From Orrella dioscoreae (GTDB lineage: Bacteria > Pseudomonadota > Gammaproteobacteria > Burkholderiales > Burkholderiaceae_B), in the NCBI RefSeq assembly GCF_900089455.2, contig NZ_LT907988.1, positions 868,001 through 932,000 on the forward strand: a stretch of DNA of 64,000 nucleotides. Reading direction: 5' to 3'. Below are positions 51,724-60,125 of this stretch, one piece after another. Position numbers and translations under genes: made by a program. Under the pieces are notes generated by a model that did not search any database, was not told the DNA's origin, and saw nothing but the letters and a program-made list of their open reading frames with translations. Position 1 is the stretch's first letter, and every line of letters begins with the position of its first letter.

Positions 51724-52824
51724 TTAGCGCGCCGGCCAGTCTCCCGCCAGGAATGCGGCGTCGTGCTGGCCCGGCGCCGGGGCGGGCGCGGCAGTCCTGC
51801 TTGCCGGGCCGCAGAAGCGTGGCGCGGGCGCCGGCGCATACGCGGGGCTTGCCAGGAACGTGCCGCGTGCCACATGGTGCGGATGCAGGGGCGCCTCGGC
51901 CAGCGACAGCACCGGCGTGGCGCAGGTGTCGCTGTCTTCCAGCAGGGCGGCCCAGGCATCGCGCTTGCGGGTGGCGAAGCGCGCCGCCAGCAGGGCGCGC
52001 TGCGCCGGCCAGCTGCCACGGTCGTGCTGGTCGCCGTAGTCCGCCGGGCTGATTTCCAGTTTCTCCAGCAGGGCGGCAAGGAATTGCGGTTCGATCGCGC
52101 CCACCGCCATCCAGCCCCCGTCCGCGCAGGCATAGGTCGTGTAATAGGGCGAGGCGCCGTCATAGGTGTTGGCCTGGCGCGCGTCCTGCCACTGGCCGGT
52201 GGCCAGCCGGGAATAGGTGATGGCCAGCAGGTTGGCCGTGCCGTCCAGGATGCTGGCGTCGATGACCCGTCCGTGCCCGCTGCGCTGCGCGGCCAGCACC
52301 GCGCTGACGATGCCCAGCGCCAGGAAGGTGCCGCCGCCGCCGAAATCCCCGACCAGGTTCAGGGGCACGACGGGGCCGCTGTCGGCCGTGCCGATGGCGT
52401 GCAGCGCGCCGCTGAGCGCCAGGTAGTTGATGTCATGCCCGGCGCGCCGCGCCAGTGGACCGGTCTGCCCCCAGCCCGTCATGCGGGCGTAGACCAGGCG
52501 CGGATGGCTGGCGCGCAACGTGTCCGGCCCCAGCCCCAGGCGCTCCATGACGCCAGGGCGGAAGCCCTCGACCAGCACGTCGGCCTGGGCAACCAGCCTG
52601 CGGGCGGCCTCACGCCCCGCGTCGGTCTTCAGGTCCAGGGCCACCGAGCGCTTGCCGCGGTTGAGCGTGTCATGGCGCAAGGCCTCGGCGTCGGGCGTGC
52701 CCGCCACGGGCCGCTCGATGCGCACGACGTCCGCGCCCATGTCGGCCAGCAGCATGGCGCCGAAGGGCGCGGGCCCCATGCCGGCGAATTCGACGATGCG
52801 GATGCCAAAGAGCGGTCCTTCCAT
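51724..52824 (-). CDS. Alpha-methylacyl-CoA racemase-like CaiB/BaiF enzyme
   Basis: A family III CoA-transferase-fold enzyme of 366 residues. The sequence [13 protein letters not shown] contains His130, and [13 protein letters not shown] contains Asp160; these correspond to the catalytic His/Asp pair of alpha-methylacyl-CoA racemases, which distinguishes it from CoA-transferases. [15 protein letters not shown] and [11 protein letters not shown] are typical. ATG 52824 starts just behind the tag stop; ATG 52839 would overlap it by 14 bp. The probable role is racemisation in branched-chain or phenylpropionoid acyl-CoA breakdown. No other acyl-CoA genes are adjacent. Confidence 0.88.
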   Translation of the reverse strand: MEGPLFGIRIVEFAGMGPAPFGAMLLADMGADVVRIERPVAGTPDAEALRHDTLNRGKRSVALDLKTDAGREAARRLVAQADVLVEGFRPGVMERLGLGPDTLRASHPRLVYARMTGWGQTGPLARRAGHDINYLALSGALHAIGTADSGPVVPLNLVGDFGGGGTFLALGIVSAVLAAQRSGHGRVIDASILDGTANLLAITYSRLATGQWQDARQANTYDGASPYYTTYACADGGWMAVGAIEPQFLAALLEKLEISPADYGDQHDRGSWPAQRALLAARFATRKRDAWAALLEDSDTCATPVLSLAEAPLHPHHVARGTFLASPAYAPAPAPRFCGPASRTAAPAPAPGQHDAAFLAGDWPAR

Positions 52825-52825
52825 C

Positions 52826-53401
52826 TCAGTGGCCCCCATGGCAGCGCCAGCAGGTGTCCAGGTGGTCGTCGACCACGCCGGTGGCCTGCAGCCAGGCATA
52901 GACGATGACCGGCCCCACGAACTTGAAGCCGCGCTGCTTGAGCGCCTTCGACATGTCCAGGGACAGCGGTGTCTGGGCCGGCACGTCGGCGGGCACGCGG
53001 CGGCGCTGGCGCACCGGGGCGCCGCCGGCCATCGTCCAGACGAAGGTGGAGAAATCCTCGCCGCGGGCCTGCATGGCCAGATAGGCCCGCGCATTGCCAA
53101 TGGTGGCTTCGATCTTGCTGCGAGACCGGATGATGCCGGGGTCGGCCAGCAGGCGCTCGACGTCTTGCGGCCCCATGCGGGCCACTTTCTCGGGATCGAA
53201 TCCCTGGAATGCGGCACGGAAGGCGTCGCGCTTCTTCAGGACGGTCAGCCACGACAGGCCTGCCTGGAAGCCGTCGAGCATCAGCTTTTCCCACAGCGCG
53301 CGGCTGTCGCGTTCGGGCACGCCCCATTCGGCGTCGTGATAGGCCGCCAGCAGCGGGTCGGTCTGCGCCCAGGCGCAGCGGGGCTTGGAAAGGTCGGTCA
53401 A
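52826..53401 (-). CDS. tag: DNA-3-methyladenine glycosylase I
   Basis: A repair enzyme of 191 residues that excises 3-methyladenine. Zinc ligands fit the family: Cys in [20 protein letters not shown] with its His, and the C-terminal [28 protein letters not shown] and the [15 protein letters not shown] segment are family hallmarks. TTG 53401 gives the normal length; ATG 53557 would add 52 residues of unrelated proline-rich text. The stop lies one base from the next gene's ATG, so tag and the racemase-like gene are probably co-transcribed, although their functions are unrelated. Confidence 0.92.
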   Translation of the reverse strand: MTDLSKPRCAWAQTDPLLAAYHDAEWGVPERDSRALWEKLMLDGFQAGLSWLTVLKKRDAFRAAFQGFDPEKVARMGPQDVERLLADPGIIRSRSKIEATIGNARAYLAMQARGEDFSTFVWTMAGGAPVRQRRRVPADVPAQTPLSLDMSKALKQRGFKFVGPVIVYAWLQATGVVDDHLDTCWRCHGGH

Positions 53402-53781
53402 GGGAGTGTTCGCCAGAGGGAAAGCCAGCCGGGAATTCTCGGGAATGATGGGCGGGGAAGCAAGTGGCCGGCGTGCCGGGCGTGTCCACGTATCCCTGGA
53501 AATAGGTATTTGGGCCCCGACGGGCCGGAGAAGTGTTACAGGCTGTGTGTCAGGCATTACGCTGCGCGTCCCCTCTGGGGTAAGCTTCGCCAGCGCTCAC
53601 TCTGTAAGCGCTGGAAACATATTGTCTCGGCATTGCGGATGCCGTGCCGGCGCCCAAGCCGGCCATGCCGGGACAGGCGCGCGCCATCCTGGCGTCCCCA
53701 GCGGACCCGGCGCCTGCGCCACCCCTCCCGGCGAGCGCCTCCCCATTCCGCGTCCGCCCCAACCAAGACAAGGAGAGCCGC
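53402..53781. other. Intergenic region between tag and yfiR
   Basis: 380 bp with divergent promoters expected. It contains an 8-base perfect hairpin (53590-53597 with 53607-53614, 9-nt loop). A frame continues upstream of tag to ATG 53557 and another upstream of yfiR to ATG 53644, but neither shows family similarity. I looked for a c-di-GMP riboswitch and saw none. Confidence 0.6.
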
Positions 53782-54372
53782 GTGCCTCTTTCCGCCTGGG
53801 TGACGGGCCGCGTCTGGCGCGGCTCGCTGGCTGGCGTCCTGCTCAGGCTGGCGCCGCTGGCGGTGTGCGCGTGGCCTGCCGGCGCGCAGGCCGCGCCCGC
53901 GGCGGCGCTCACCCAGGCGCAAGTCCGCTCGGCCTCGGTGGCCGCCGTCGTGCTGGGCATCCTGAGCTACGCGCGCTGGCCCGGCATGTCGGCCGACCTC
54001 CGCCTTTGCGTGTTGGCGCCTACCCAATACGCGGATGCGCTGCTGGGGCAGCCGCAAGTCTCGGCGGGACGCAAGGTCGTCTCCCAGCGCTATATGGTGG
54101 ACAGCCCCGGGCTGGCGCATGCCTGCGACGCCATCTATACCGGCGTGCTGACGGCCGAGGAGAAGCGGGGGCTCTATCGCCAGCTGAACGGCCAGGCCGT
54201 GCTGAGCATCAGCGAGGACGATCCGGAGTGCGTGGTCGGCCCCATGTTCTGCCTGGACGTCAGCGATGCGCAGGTGGCTTTCCAGGTGAATCTCGACTCG
54301 GTCGCCCGCAGCGGCGTGCGCATCAATCCCAATGTGCTCAAGCTGGGCCGCAGCCGGGCGGTCCAACGATGA
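53782..54372 (+). CDS. yfiR: Periplasmic YfiR-family regulator (DUF4154)
   Basis: A small periplasmic protein of 196 residues with a hydrophobic export segment (LLRLAPLAVCAWPAGAQAA) and the YfiR core: VAAVVLGILSYARWP, LRLCVLAPTQYADALL, and LSISEDDPECVVGPMFCLDV. In Pseudomonas, YfiR holds the diguanylate cyclase YfiN inactive by binding it from the periplasm. GTG 53782 has a strong aaggag 7 bp upstream. The stop overlaps yfiN (ATGA). The several cysteines (in RLCVL, HACDAIY, PECVV and MFCLD) fit the redox-sensitive disulphides described for the family. Confidence 0.85.
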   Translation: MPLSAWVTGRVWRGSLAGVLLRLAPLAVCAWPAGAQAAPAAALTQAQVRSASVAAVVLGILSYARWPGMSADLRLCVLAPTQYADALLGQPQVSAGRKVVSQRYMVDSPGLAHACDAIYTGVLTAEEKRGLYRQLNGQAVLSISEDDPECVVGPMFCLDVSDAQVAFQVNLDSVARSGVRINPNVLKLGRSRAVQR

Positions 54373-55676
54373 GGAACAGCCTGTTGCCGCTGCCGCCCGC
54401 GCCGCCCGTGGCGCGCCGCTCCCTGCGCCGGGTCATGTGGTTCGCCAAGCTGAAGGTGGCGCTGGTCGCCGTCAGCCTGGCGGGCCTGGCCATGTCCGTG
54501 GTGGGCTTTGTCGCCCTGCGCGCCTACGCCGCGCACAACCTGCAACTGGTCGCCCGCTCGGTGGGCTACACGGTCGAGGCCGCGCTGGTCTTTCGCGATC
54601 CCGCCGCGGCGGCCGAGGCGATTTCGCTGATCGCCTCGCCCGAGGATGTGGCCGAGATCGCCGTGTCGGATGCGCAGGGACAGCCCTTCGCCCTGTGGCG
54701 GCGGCCCGACGAGGGGCGCTTCCAGGGCCTGGAGGACCACGTGGGCCGCCTCGTGTTTCCCGAGCCTGTCGTCCTGCCGCTGGTGCGCGGGCCGGACACC
54801 ATCGGCTCGGTGCGCCTGGTGGGACACGGCGGCGCCTTGCTGCATTTCCTGCTGATGGGCCTGGCCGGGCTGCTGGTCTGCCTGTTCCTGAGCGCCCTGG
54901 CTGCCGCGTACTCCTCCCGGCGCGTCGTCAGGCATATCACCCGGCCGCTCACGAACCTGGCCGTGGTGGCCCACGCCGTGCGGCGCGAGCGTGCCTTCGC
55001 GCAACGCGTGCCGGCCTCGGAAATCCGCGAACTGAATACCCTGGGCGAAGATTTCAATGGCCTGCTCGACGAGTTCGAGGGCTGGCAGCGCACGTTGCAG
55101 GACGAGAACAGCACCCTGGCGCATCGGGCGTCGCACGACAGCCTGACGGGCCTGCGCAACCGGGCGTTCTTCGAGAGCCGCTTCAATCGGGCGGTGCGCG
55201 AGGCGGAAGAGACCGGCGAGCGCCTTGCCTTGCTGTTCGTGGATGCAGACCGCTTCAAGGACATCAACGACAGCTGGGGCCACGCCGCGGGCGATGCCGT
55301 GCTGGTGTGCCTGGCCTCGCGGCTGCGCGCCCAGGTGCGCGAGACCGATCTGGTCGGCCGCCTGGGCGGCGACGAGTTCGCCATCCTGATCACGCCCTTG
55401 CACGACGCCGCCGACGCCCGCCACATCGCCGAGAATCTTGCCGCCTGCATGCGCGAACCCATGCCGCTGCCGGAAGGCTCGACCCTGCAGACCTCGGTCA
55501 GCGTCGGCGTGGCGATCTACCCCGAGGATGGCCGCAGCACGCAGGCGCTGATGATGTGCGCGGATGCTGCCATGTACACCGCGAAGTCGCGGCGGCGGGC
55601 CGATGGCCGCCGCGCCGCCGACCCCTCCCCCCATTCGGACATCGATATCCAGGAGAGGCCGCGTGCCCATGTTTGA
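54369..55676 (+). CDS. yfiN: YfiN-type membrane diguanylate cyclase (CHASE8-HAMP-GGDEF)
   Basis: A 435-residue cyclase. The N-terminal transmembrane segment (LKVALVAVSLAGLAMSVVGF) is followed by a small periplasmic CHASE8-like domain (VARSVGYTVEAALVFRD) and a second membrane segment (LLMGLAGLLVCLFLSALAA). A HAMP-like linker with ITRPLTNLAVV and a GGDEF domain follow, with catalytic GGDEF at 333-337 and an intact RETD inhibitory site at 324-327. It would raise c-di-GMP when freed from YfiR. Coupled at both ends: ATGA with yfiR, 8-bp overlap with yfiB. Confidence 0.93.
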   Translation: MRNSLLPLPPAPPVARRSLRRVMWFAKLKVALVAVSLAGLAMSVVGFVALRAYAAHNLQLVARSVGYTVEAALVFRDPAAAAEAISLIASPEDVAEIAVSDAQGQPFALWRRPDEGRFQGLEDHVGRLVFPEPVVLPLVRGPDTIGSVRLVGHGGALLHFLLMGLAGLLVCLFLSALAAAYSSRRVVRHITRPLTNLAVVAHAVRRERAFAQRVPASEIRELNTLGEDFNGLLDEFEGWQRTLQDENSTLAHRASHDSLTGLRNRAFFESRFNRAVREAEETGERLALLFVDADRFKDINDSWGHAAGDAVLVCLASRLRAQVRETDLVGRLGGDEFAILITPLHDAADARHIAENLAACMREPMPLPEGSTLQTSVSVGVAIYPEDGRSTQALMMCADAAMYTAKSRRRADGRRAADPSPHSDIDIQERPRAHV

Positions 55677-56169
55677 TGTGTTCCGCCTGGCGCCATGGCG
55701 CGCCCTCTGGGTCGTGCTGGCCGCCGTCATGCTGGCGGGCTGCCAGTCCGTGCCCAAGGGCTTGTCCGCCCCGCAGATCGCGGTGCTCCAGGCGCACGGG
55801 TTCCAGCCGGGCGAGGCGGGCTGGGAGCTGGACATGTCGACCAGGATGCTCTTCGCCTCGGACGAGTCGACCCTCAGCGCCGCCAGCCGCGAGGCCGTGA
55901 TGCGCGTGGGGAAGGCGCTGGTGGCGGTGGGCATCGCCCGGTTGCGCATAGACGGTCATACCGACAGCGCCGGCAGCGATGCCTACAATGATGCCTTGTC
56001 CCTGCGCCGTGCCGAAGTGGTGGCGCAGGTTCTGGTCGAGCACGCCGGATTCCTGCCTGACGCCATCGCCGTGCGCGGGCTCGGCAAGCGCGTGCCGGCC
56101 TCCAGCAACCGCAGCGCCAGCGGTCGCGCGGAAAACCGCCGCGTCTCCATCGTGGTCGCCAACCAATAA
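55669..56169 (+). CDS. yfiB: YfiB-like OmpA-family outer-membrane lipoprotein
   Basis: A 166-residue lipoprotein with lipobox LAGC (about 22-25) and a C-terminal OmpA peptidoglycan-binding domain (LRIDGHTDSAGSDAYND then LSLRRAEVVAQVLV and SASGRAENRRVSI). In P. aeruginosa YfiB sequesters YfiR at the outer membrane and so activates YfiN. ATG 55669 sits about 10 bp behind the ggagagg site; GTG 55663 is possible. The order here is R-N-B, the reverse of the Pseudomonas yfiBNR operon, but the parts list is complete. Confidence 0.9.
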   Translation: MFDVFRLAPWRALWVVLAAVMLAGCQSVPKGLSAPQIAVLQAHGFQPGEAGWELDMSTRMLFASDESTLSAASREAVMRVGKALVAVGIARLRIDGHTDSAGSDAYNDALSLRRAEVVAQVLVEHAGFLPDAIAVRGLGKRVPASSNRSASGRAENRRVSIVVANQ

Positions 56170-56187
56170 GCATTCAGGATCATTGCC

Positions 56188-56670
56188 ATGCCTTCCTTTG
56201 ACGTCGTTTCCGAAGTCGACAAGCACGAACTCTCCAACGCGGTCGACCAGGCCAACCGCGAACTGGCCACCCGCTTCGATTTCAAGGGCACCGATGCCAA
56301 GTTCGAGCTCGACGGGTTCGTGGTGACCCAGATCGCGCCCAGCGATTTCCAGTTGAAGCAGATGCTCGACATCCTGCGCGGCCGCCTGTCGGCGCGCGGC
56401 ATCGACACGCGCTGCCTCGACGTGGCCGACCCCAACGTGAACCTGGGCGGTGCGCGCCAGAAGATCACCCTGAAGCAGGGCATCGAGCAGTCGGTGTCGA
56501 AGAAGCTCATCGCCGCCATCAAGGCCGAGAAGCTCAAGGTGGAAACCCAGATCAACGGCGACAAGCTGCGCGTGACGGGCAAGAAGCGCGACGACCTGCA
56601 GACGGCCATCGCGCTGCTGCGCAAGACCGACGTCGAACTGCCGCTGCAGTTCGATAACTTCCGGGACTGA
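56188..56670 (+). CDS. yajQ: YajQ-family nucleotide-binding protein
   Basis: A 160-residue protein of the DUF520/YajQ family. It begins MPSFDVVSEVDKHELSNAVD, and has the ELATRFDFKGTDAKFEL and GKKRDDLQTAIALLRKTDVE segments that mark the family. Xanthomonas and Pseudomonas relatives bind c-di-GMP and modulate transcription. Its location 18 bp behind the yfiRNB genes fits a c-di-GMP role, though the family has also been linked to RNA/phage functions. It ends before a strong hairpin. Confidence 0.93.
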   Translation: MPSFDVVSEVDKHELSNAVDQANRELATRFDFKGTDAKFELDGFVVTQIAPSDFQLKQMLDILRGRLSARGIDTRCLDVADPNVNLGGARQKITLKQGIEQSVSKKLIAAIKAEKLKVETQINGDKLRVTGKKRDDLQTAIALLRKTDVELPLQFDNFRD

Positions 56671-56701
56671 AAGCACCCCACGCCGCGCCTTCGGCTGGGC
56701 T

Positions 56702-56731
56702 GCGCCCCGGCAGCAACCGCCGCCGGGGCGC
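56702..56731. terminator. Hairpin between yajQ and the biotin genes
   Basis: A perfect 10-base stem (56702-56711 with 56722-56731) with a 10-base loop lies between two convergent genes. GC-rich, no T-run. Terminator candidate for both directions. Confidence 0.55.
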
Positions 56732-56737
56732 CAGGGG

Positions 56738-58162
56738 TCAACGGGCCGAGGCCGGTGGCTGGCAAAGAGAGGCCAGTGGCGGCACGTTGCCAGCCAGCTC
56801 GGCCACGGCCCGCGCGTCCACCTGGTCCAGTGCGGGAATCTCCAGGATGACCGGCACGCCGCCAAAATGCTCGATGGCATGGCGGTTGCCGGCGTTGAGC
56901 GGGCCGCTCAGGACCACGCCCGCCACCGGCACGCCGTGGCTGGCCAGGGCGCGCAGACTCAGCAGCGTGTGATTGATGGTGCCCAGCGTGCTGCGCGCCA
57001 CCAGCACCACCGGCAGCCCCAGGCGGGCGGCGAGGTCGATCATCATGTGGCGTCCGTCGATCGGCACGTAAAGCCCGCCCGCCCCTTCCACGACCAGCGG
57101 CGCGTCGGTGGCGGGCAGCGCCAGCGCCTCGGCGTCCAGCGTGATGCCTTCCTCGCGCGCGGCATCCCACGGCGACAGCGGCGCCTGCAGCGCGCAGGCG
57201 GGCGGATGCAGCCTGCCGGGCGCCAGCGCCGCCAGCGCCGTGACGGTGGCCGTGTCGCCCGCCTCGTCGGCCAGCCCGGTCTGCATCGGTTTCCAGTAGT
57301 CGGCCTGCCAGGCGCGTGCCAGGATGGCGCTTGCCAGCGTCTTGCCCACGCCGGTGTCGGTGCCGCTCACGAATACGCCGCGCGCCTGCGCGGCGCGCCA
57401 GAGGCCATAGAGGATCTCGTAGTGCACTTGCCGGTTTCCTTGGTCGTAAAGACGCATGGCGGCGCGCAGCGTGCCCGCGCCCAGTCCCGCGCCTGACAAT
57501 GCGCCGATGCCGCGCAGGCCGCGCAGGAAGGCATGGGCATCGCCGGGGTGTTCGGTCAGCAGCGCCGCGTCCACCGCGCCTTGCAGGGCGGGGGCGGCGG
57601 GGCGCAGGTCTTGCGCCAGCGGATAGCCGGGGGCGGGCAGCCTGGCGCCTGCCTGGTGCAGGCAGGCGCGCCATTGCGCCAGGCTGCGCGCGCCCAGCGT
57701 GGCGACGGCCAGCAGGCCGCCGGGCGCCAGCAGGCGCGCCAGCCGGCCCAGGCCTGCGTTCAGGTCATCGAACCATTGCACGGCCAGCGTGGACACGATG
57801 AGGTCGTAGTTGCCCGCGTCCGCGGGGGGATGCTCGCCATCCCACCGCAGGTGGCGCGTGCCGGCGGGCCAGTCGGCGCTGCCGCGGCAGTGCGCCACCA
57901 TCTCGGCGGACACATCGGTAAGCGTCAATCGCGCCTCGGGCCAGCGCGCCAGCAGGCGGCGCGACAGCAGGCCAGAGCCGCAGCCGATCTCGAGAATGCG
58001 CGGCGCCGCGGGCCAGGGCAAGGCCTCCAGGCGGCGCATGATGTCGTCGACCACGCGCGCCTGCACGCTGGCATGGCGCTCGTAGGCGCTTGCGGCCTGG
58101 CCGAAGCGGGCGGCGATGTCCTGCTTGCGGGACGTGATGGCCAGCGGCGTCTCGAGACTCAT
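56738..58162 (-). CDS. bioCD: BioC-BioD fusion: malonyl-ACP methyltransferase plus dethiobiotin synthetase
   Basis: One 474-residue frame encodes two biotin enzymes. Residues 1 to about 255 are BioC, a SAM methyltransferase with the EIGCGSGLLS loop at 58-67 and the C-terminal YEILYGLWR typical of BioC. Residues 262-474 are BioD, with the P-loop GTDTGVGKT at 267-275, then YWKPMQTG, VVEGAGGLYVPI and the C-terminal GNRHAIEHFGGVPV. No stop or ribosome site separates them; a GTG at the junction (codon 246) could give a separate BioD. BioC primes pimelate synthesis and BioD closes the ureido ring. ATG 58162 overlaps the bioH stop. Confidence 0.9.
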   Translation of the reverse strand: MSLETPLAITSRKQDIAARFGQAASAYERHASVQARVVDDIMRRLEALPWPAAPRILEIGCGSGLLSRRLLARWPEARLTLTDVSAEMVAHCRGSADWPAGTRHLRWDGEHPPADAGNYDLIVSTLAVQWFDDLNAGLGRLARLLAPGGLLAVATLGARSLAQWRACLHQAGARLPAPGYPLAQDLRPAAPALQGAVDAALLTEHPGDAHAFLRGLRGIGALSGAGLGAGTLRAAMRLYDQGNRQVHYEILYGLWRAAQARGVFVSGTDTGVGKTLASAILARAWQADYWKPMQTGLADEAGDTATVTALAALAPGRLHPPACALQAPLSPWDAAREEGITLDAEALALPATDAPLVVEGAGGLYVPIDGRHMMIDLAARLGLPVVLVARSTLGTINHTLLSLRALASHGVPVAGVVLSGPLNAGNRHAIEHFGGVPVILEIPALDQVDARAVAELAGNVPPLASLCQPPASAR

Positions 58163-58845
58163 GGCGCGACGGCAAGCGTGTCCAGGAACCGGCAGATGTG
58201 CCGGGCGCAGAGGTCGGGGCGCGTCAGCGGCAGGGCATGCGCGCCCTCGGGGACCGACACCAGCCGGTCGCCGAAAGCGGCGTGCGCCAAGGCGGGCGGC
58301 ACGATGGCATCGTCCTCGGCGCTGATCGCGCATAGCGGGCCGCGCCATTGCGCCAGCGCCTCGCGCGCATCGTCCTCGGCCAACGCGCGCAGGCCGTCGG
58401 CCAGCGCGGGCAGCGCCAGCGTGGGCGCGTCCGTGCCGCGCCACGGCACGCCGCAACGCGACCGGAAATCCCGCCAGACCGCCAGGGGTTGGCGGTCGAA
58501 CTGCATGCGCATCCGGGCCAGCAGCCGGGCGGGCGTGCCGGCCGGCCAGTCCTCGGCGGCGGCAAAACGCGGAAAGCCGCTCACGCTGACCAGGCCGACG
58601 CAATCCGCCAGGCCGGCCTGCAGGAGCTGCTGCACGCCGTGGGAATGGCCGATGGCGACATAGGGCACTGCGGCAGGCCGGATCGGCACGGGGGCGGCGC
58701 CCAGGTAGCCGGCGTCGGCGCAGGCTTGCTGCAAGGCTTGCCAGCGCGCGGGCAACAGGGCGCGCACCGCGTCCCAGCAGTGCGCGTCGAAGCCCCAGCC
58801 GTGCGCCCACAGCAGGCTGGCGGGGGCGTGTCCTGCCGCGCTCAT
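58159..58845 (-). CDS. bioH: BioH-like pimeloyl-ACP methyl ester esterase
   Basis: An alpha/beta hydrolase of 228 residues. The nucleophile elbow is GHSHG (Ser68), the HGWGFD oxyanion region lies near the N-terminus, and an aspartate is present in ISAEDDAIVPP and a histidine in EGAHALPL. The elbow GHSHG differs from GWSLG of Escherichia coli BioH, so assignment relies on position between bioF and bioC. The role would be cleaving the methyl ester of pimeloyl-ACP. The start 58845 (ATGA overlap with bioF) is preferred over TTG 58863. Confidence 0.75.
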   Translation of the reverse strand: MSAAGHAPASLLWAHGWGFDAHCWDAVRALLPARWQALQQACADAGYLGAAPVPIRPAAVPYVAIGHSHGVQQLLQAGLADCVGLVSVSGFPRFAAAEDWPAGTPARLLARMRMQFDRQPLAVWRDFRSRCGVPWRGTDAPTLALPALADGLRALAEDDAREALAQWRGPLCAISAEDDAIVPPALAHAAFGDRLVSVPEGAHALPLTRPDLCARHICRFLDTLAVAP

Positions 58846-60035
58846 GTGCCCGCTCCCGCGCAAGGGCCACGGCTGTCCCGGATCCGGGTGACCAGCGCGT
58901 CGACCTGTCCGGCCGTGTGCAGGGACGACAGGGCGATGCGCAGCCGGCTGGTGCCCGCGGGCACCGTGGGCGGCCGGATCGCACCCACCAGCATGCCTGC
59001 CTGCGCCAGCGCGTCGGCCAGGGCCAGCGCACGGCCGGCGTCACCCACGATAGCGGGCACGATCTGCGTGGAGGAAAGGCCGGTGTCGATGCCGATGTCC
59101 GCCAGCCCCGCGCGCAGCCGCGTCGCCAGGGCGTGCAGGTGCGCGCGTTCGGCATCCATGCCCGGCAGGCGGGTCACCGCGGCGTGCACCGCGCCCACCA
59201 CGGCGGGCGGCAGCGCGGTGCTGTAGATGAAGCCCGAGCAGGTATTCACCAGGTAGTCGCACAGTGCGCGAGACCCCGCGATGTAAGCGCCGAAGCCGCC
59301 GGCTGCCTTGCTGAACGTGCCCATCACCAGGTCCACGCGCCCGCCCGCCTGGGCCGCCAGGCCCCGGCCTTGCGGGCCCAGCACGCCGGTGGCGTGTGCC
59401 TCGTCCAGGTACAGGAAGGCGCCGTGGCGCTCTGCCAGCGCGGCCAGCGCTGGCACGTCGGCCTGGTCGCCATCCATGCTGAAAACGCTCTCGGTGACGA
59501 TGAAGCGCTGCCCGGGCTCCTGCGCGCGTTCGGCCAGCAGGTGTTCCAGGTGGTCCAGGTCGTTGTGGCGGTAGCGGATCTGGCGCACGCCTGCCTGGGC
59601 GCAACCCGCATGCAGGCTGGCGTGGATCAGCCTGTCGGTGTAGACCAGCGCCGGTCCCTGCACCGCGCCGATCAGCGCGGGCAATGCGGCGGCGTTGGCC
59701 TGCCAGCCGCTGGCCAGCAGCAGGGCGGCCTCGGTGCCCTTGAAGGCGGCGATGGCGGCCTCGGCCTCGGCGTGCAGGTCCAGCGTGCCGGTGACCAGGC
59801 GCGACGCGCGCGCGCCCGCGCCATGACGCAGCGCGCAGCGGGCCGCCTGCCGGGCGATGGCGGGGTCGCGCGCCAGGCCAAGGTAGTCGTTGCTGGAGAA
59901 GTCCACCAGGGGCGTGCCATCGCGCAGCACGTGGCCGGCGGGCGCCTGGGTGGACAGCGGGCGCAGCACGCGGCGCATGCGCCGCGCGTCGGCCTGGGCC
60001 AGCAGGGAATGGAAGAGGGGATCGAGCAGGGACAT
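58842..60035 (-). CDS. bioF: 8-amino-7-oxononanoate synthase
   Basis: A PLP enzyme of 397 residues joining pimeloyl-ACP and L-alanine. Identified from DFSSNDYLGLARDP, GSGASRLV-like GAGARASRLVTGTLD, DEAHATGVLGPQGRG, and the PLP lysine in GTFSKAAGGFGAY. Start 60035 gives the standard N-terminus. It is first in the bioFHC(D) operon and divergent from bioA across 90 bp. The 90-bp gap has no BirA-type or BioR-type operator I recognise. Confidence 0.95.
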   Translation of the reverse strand: MSLLDPLFHSLLAQADARRMRRVLRPLSTQAPAGHVLRDGTPLVDFSSNDYLGLARDPAIARQAARCALRHGAGARASRLVTGTLDLHAEAEAAIAAFKGTEAALLLASGWQANAAALPALIGAVQGPALVYTDRLIHASLHAGCAQAGVRQIRYRHNDLDHLEHLLAERAQEPGQRFIVTESVFSMDGDQADVPALAALAERHGAFLYLDEAHATGVLGPQGRGLAAQAGGRVDLVMGTFSKAAGGFGAYIAGSRALCDYLVNTCSGFIYSTALPPAVVGAVHAAVTRLPGMDAERAHLHALATRLRAGLADIGIDTGLSSTQIVPAIVGDAGRALALADALAQAGMLVGAIRPPTVPAGTSRLRIALSSLHTAGQVDALVTRIRDSRGPCAGAGT

Positions 60036-60125
60036 GAGGCAAGACGTTATCGGCGGCCATTCTAGCCCGGCGGCGGCCACCCGCCCGCCTTGGCCCGGAC
60101 GGGCGATGCGTTACAGTCCTCGACC

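Noticed and set aside
53402-53781. c-di-GMP riboswitch upstream of yfiR
   Set aside because: The only structure is a simple 8-bp hairpin; conserved riboswitch core sequences are missing.
60036-60125. BirA or BioR operator in the bioF-bioA gap
   Set aside because: No TTGTAAACC-type inverted repeat or BioR palindrome is visible in the 90 bp.
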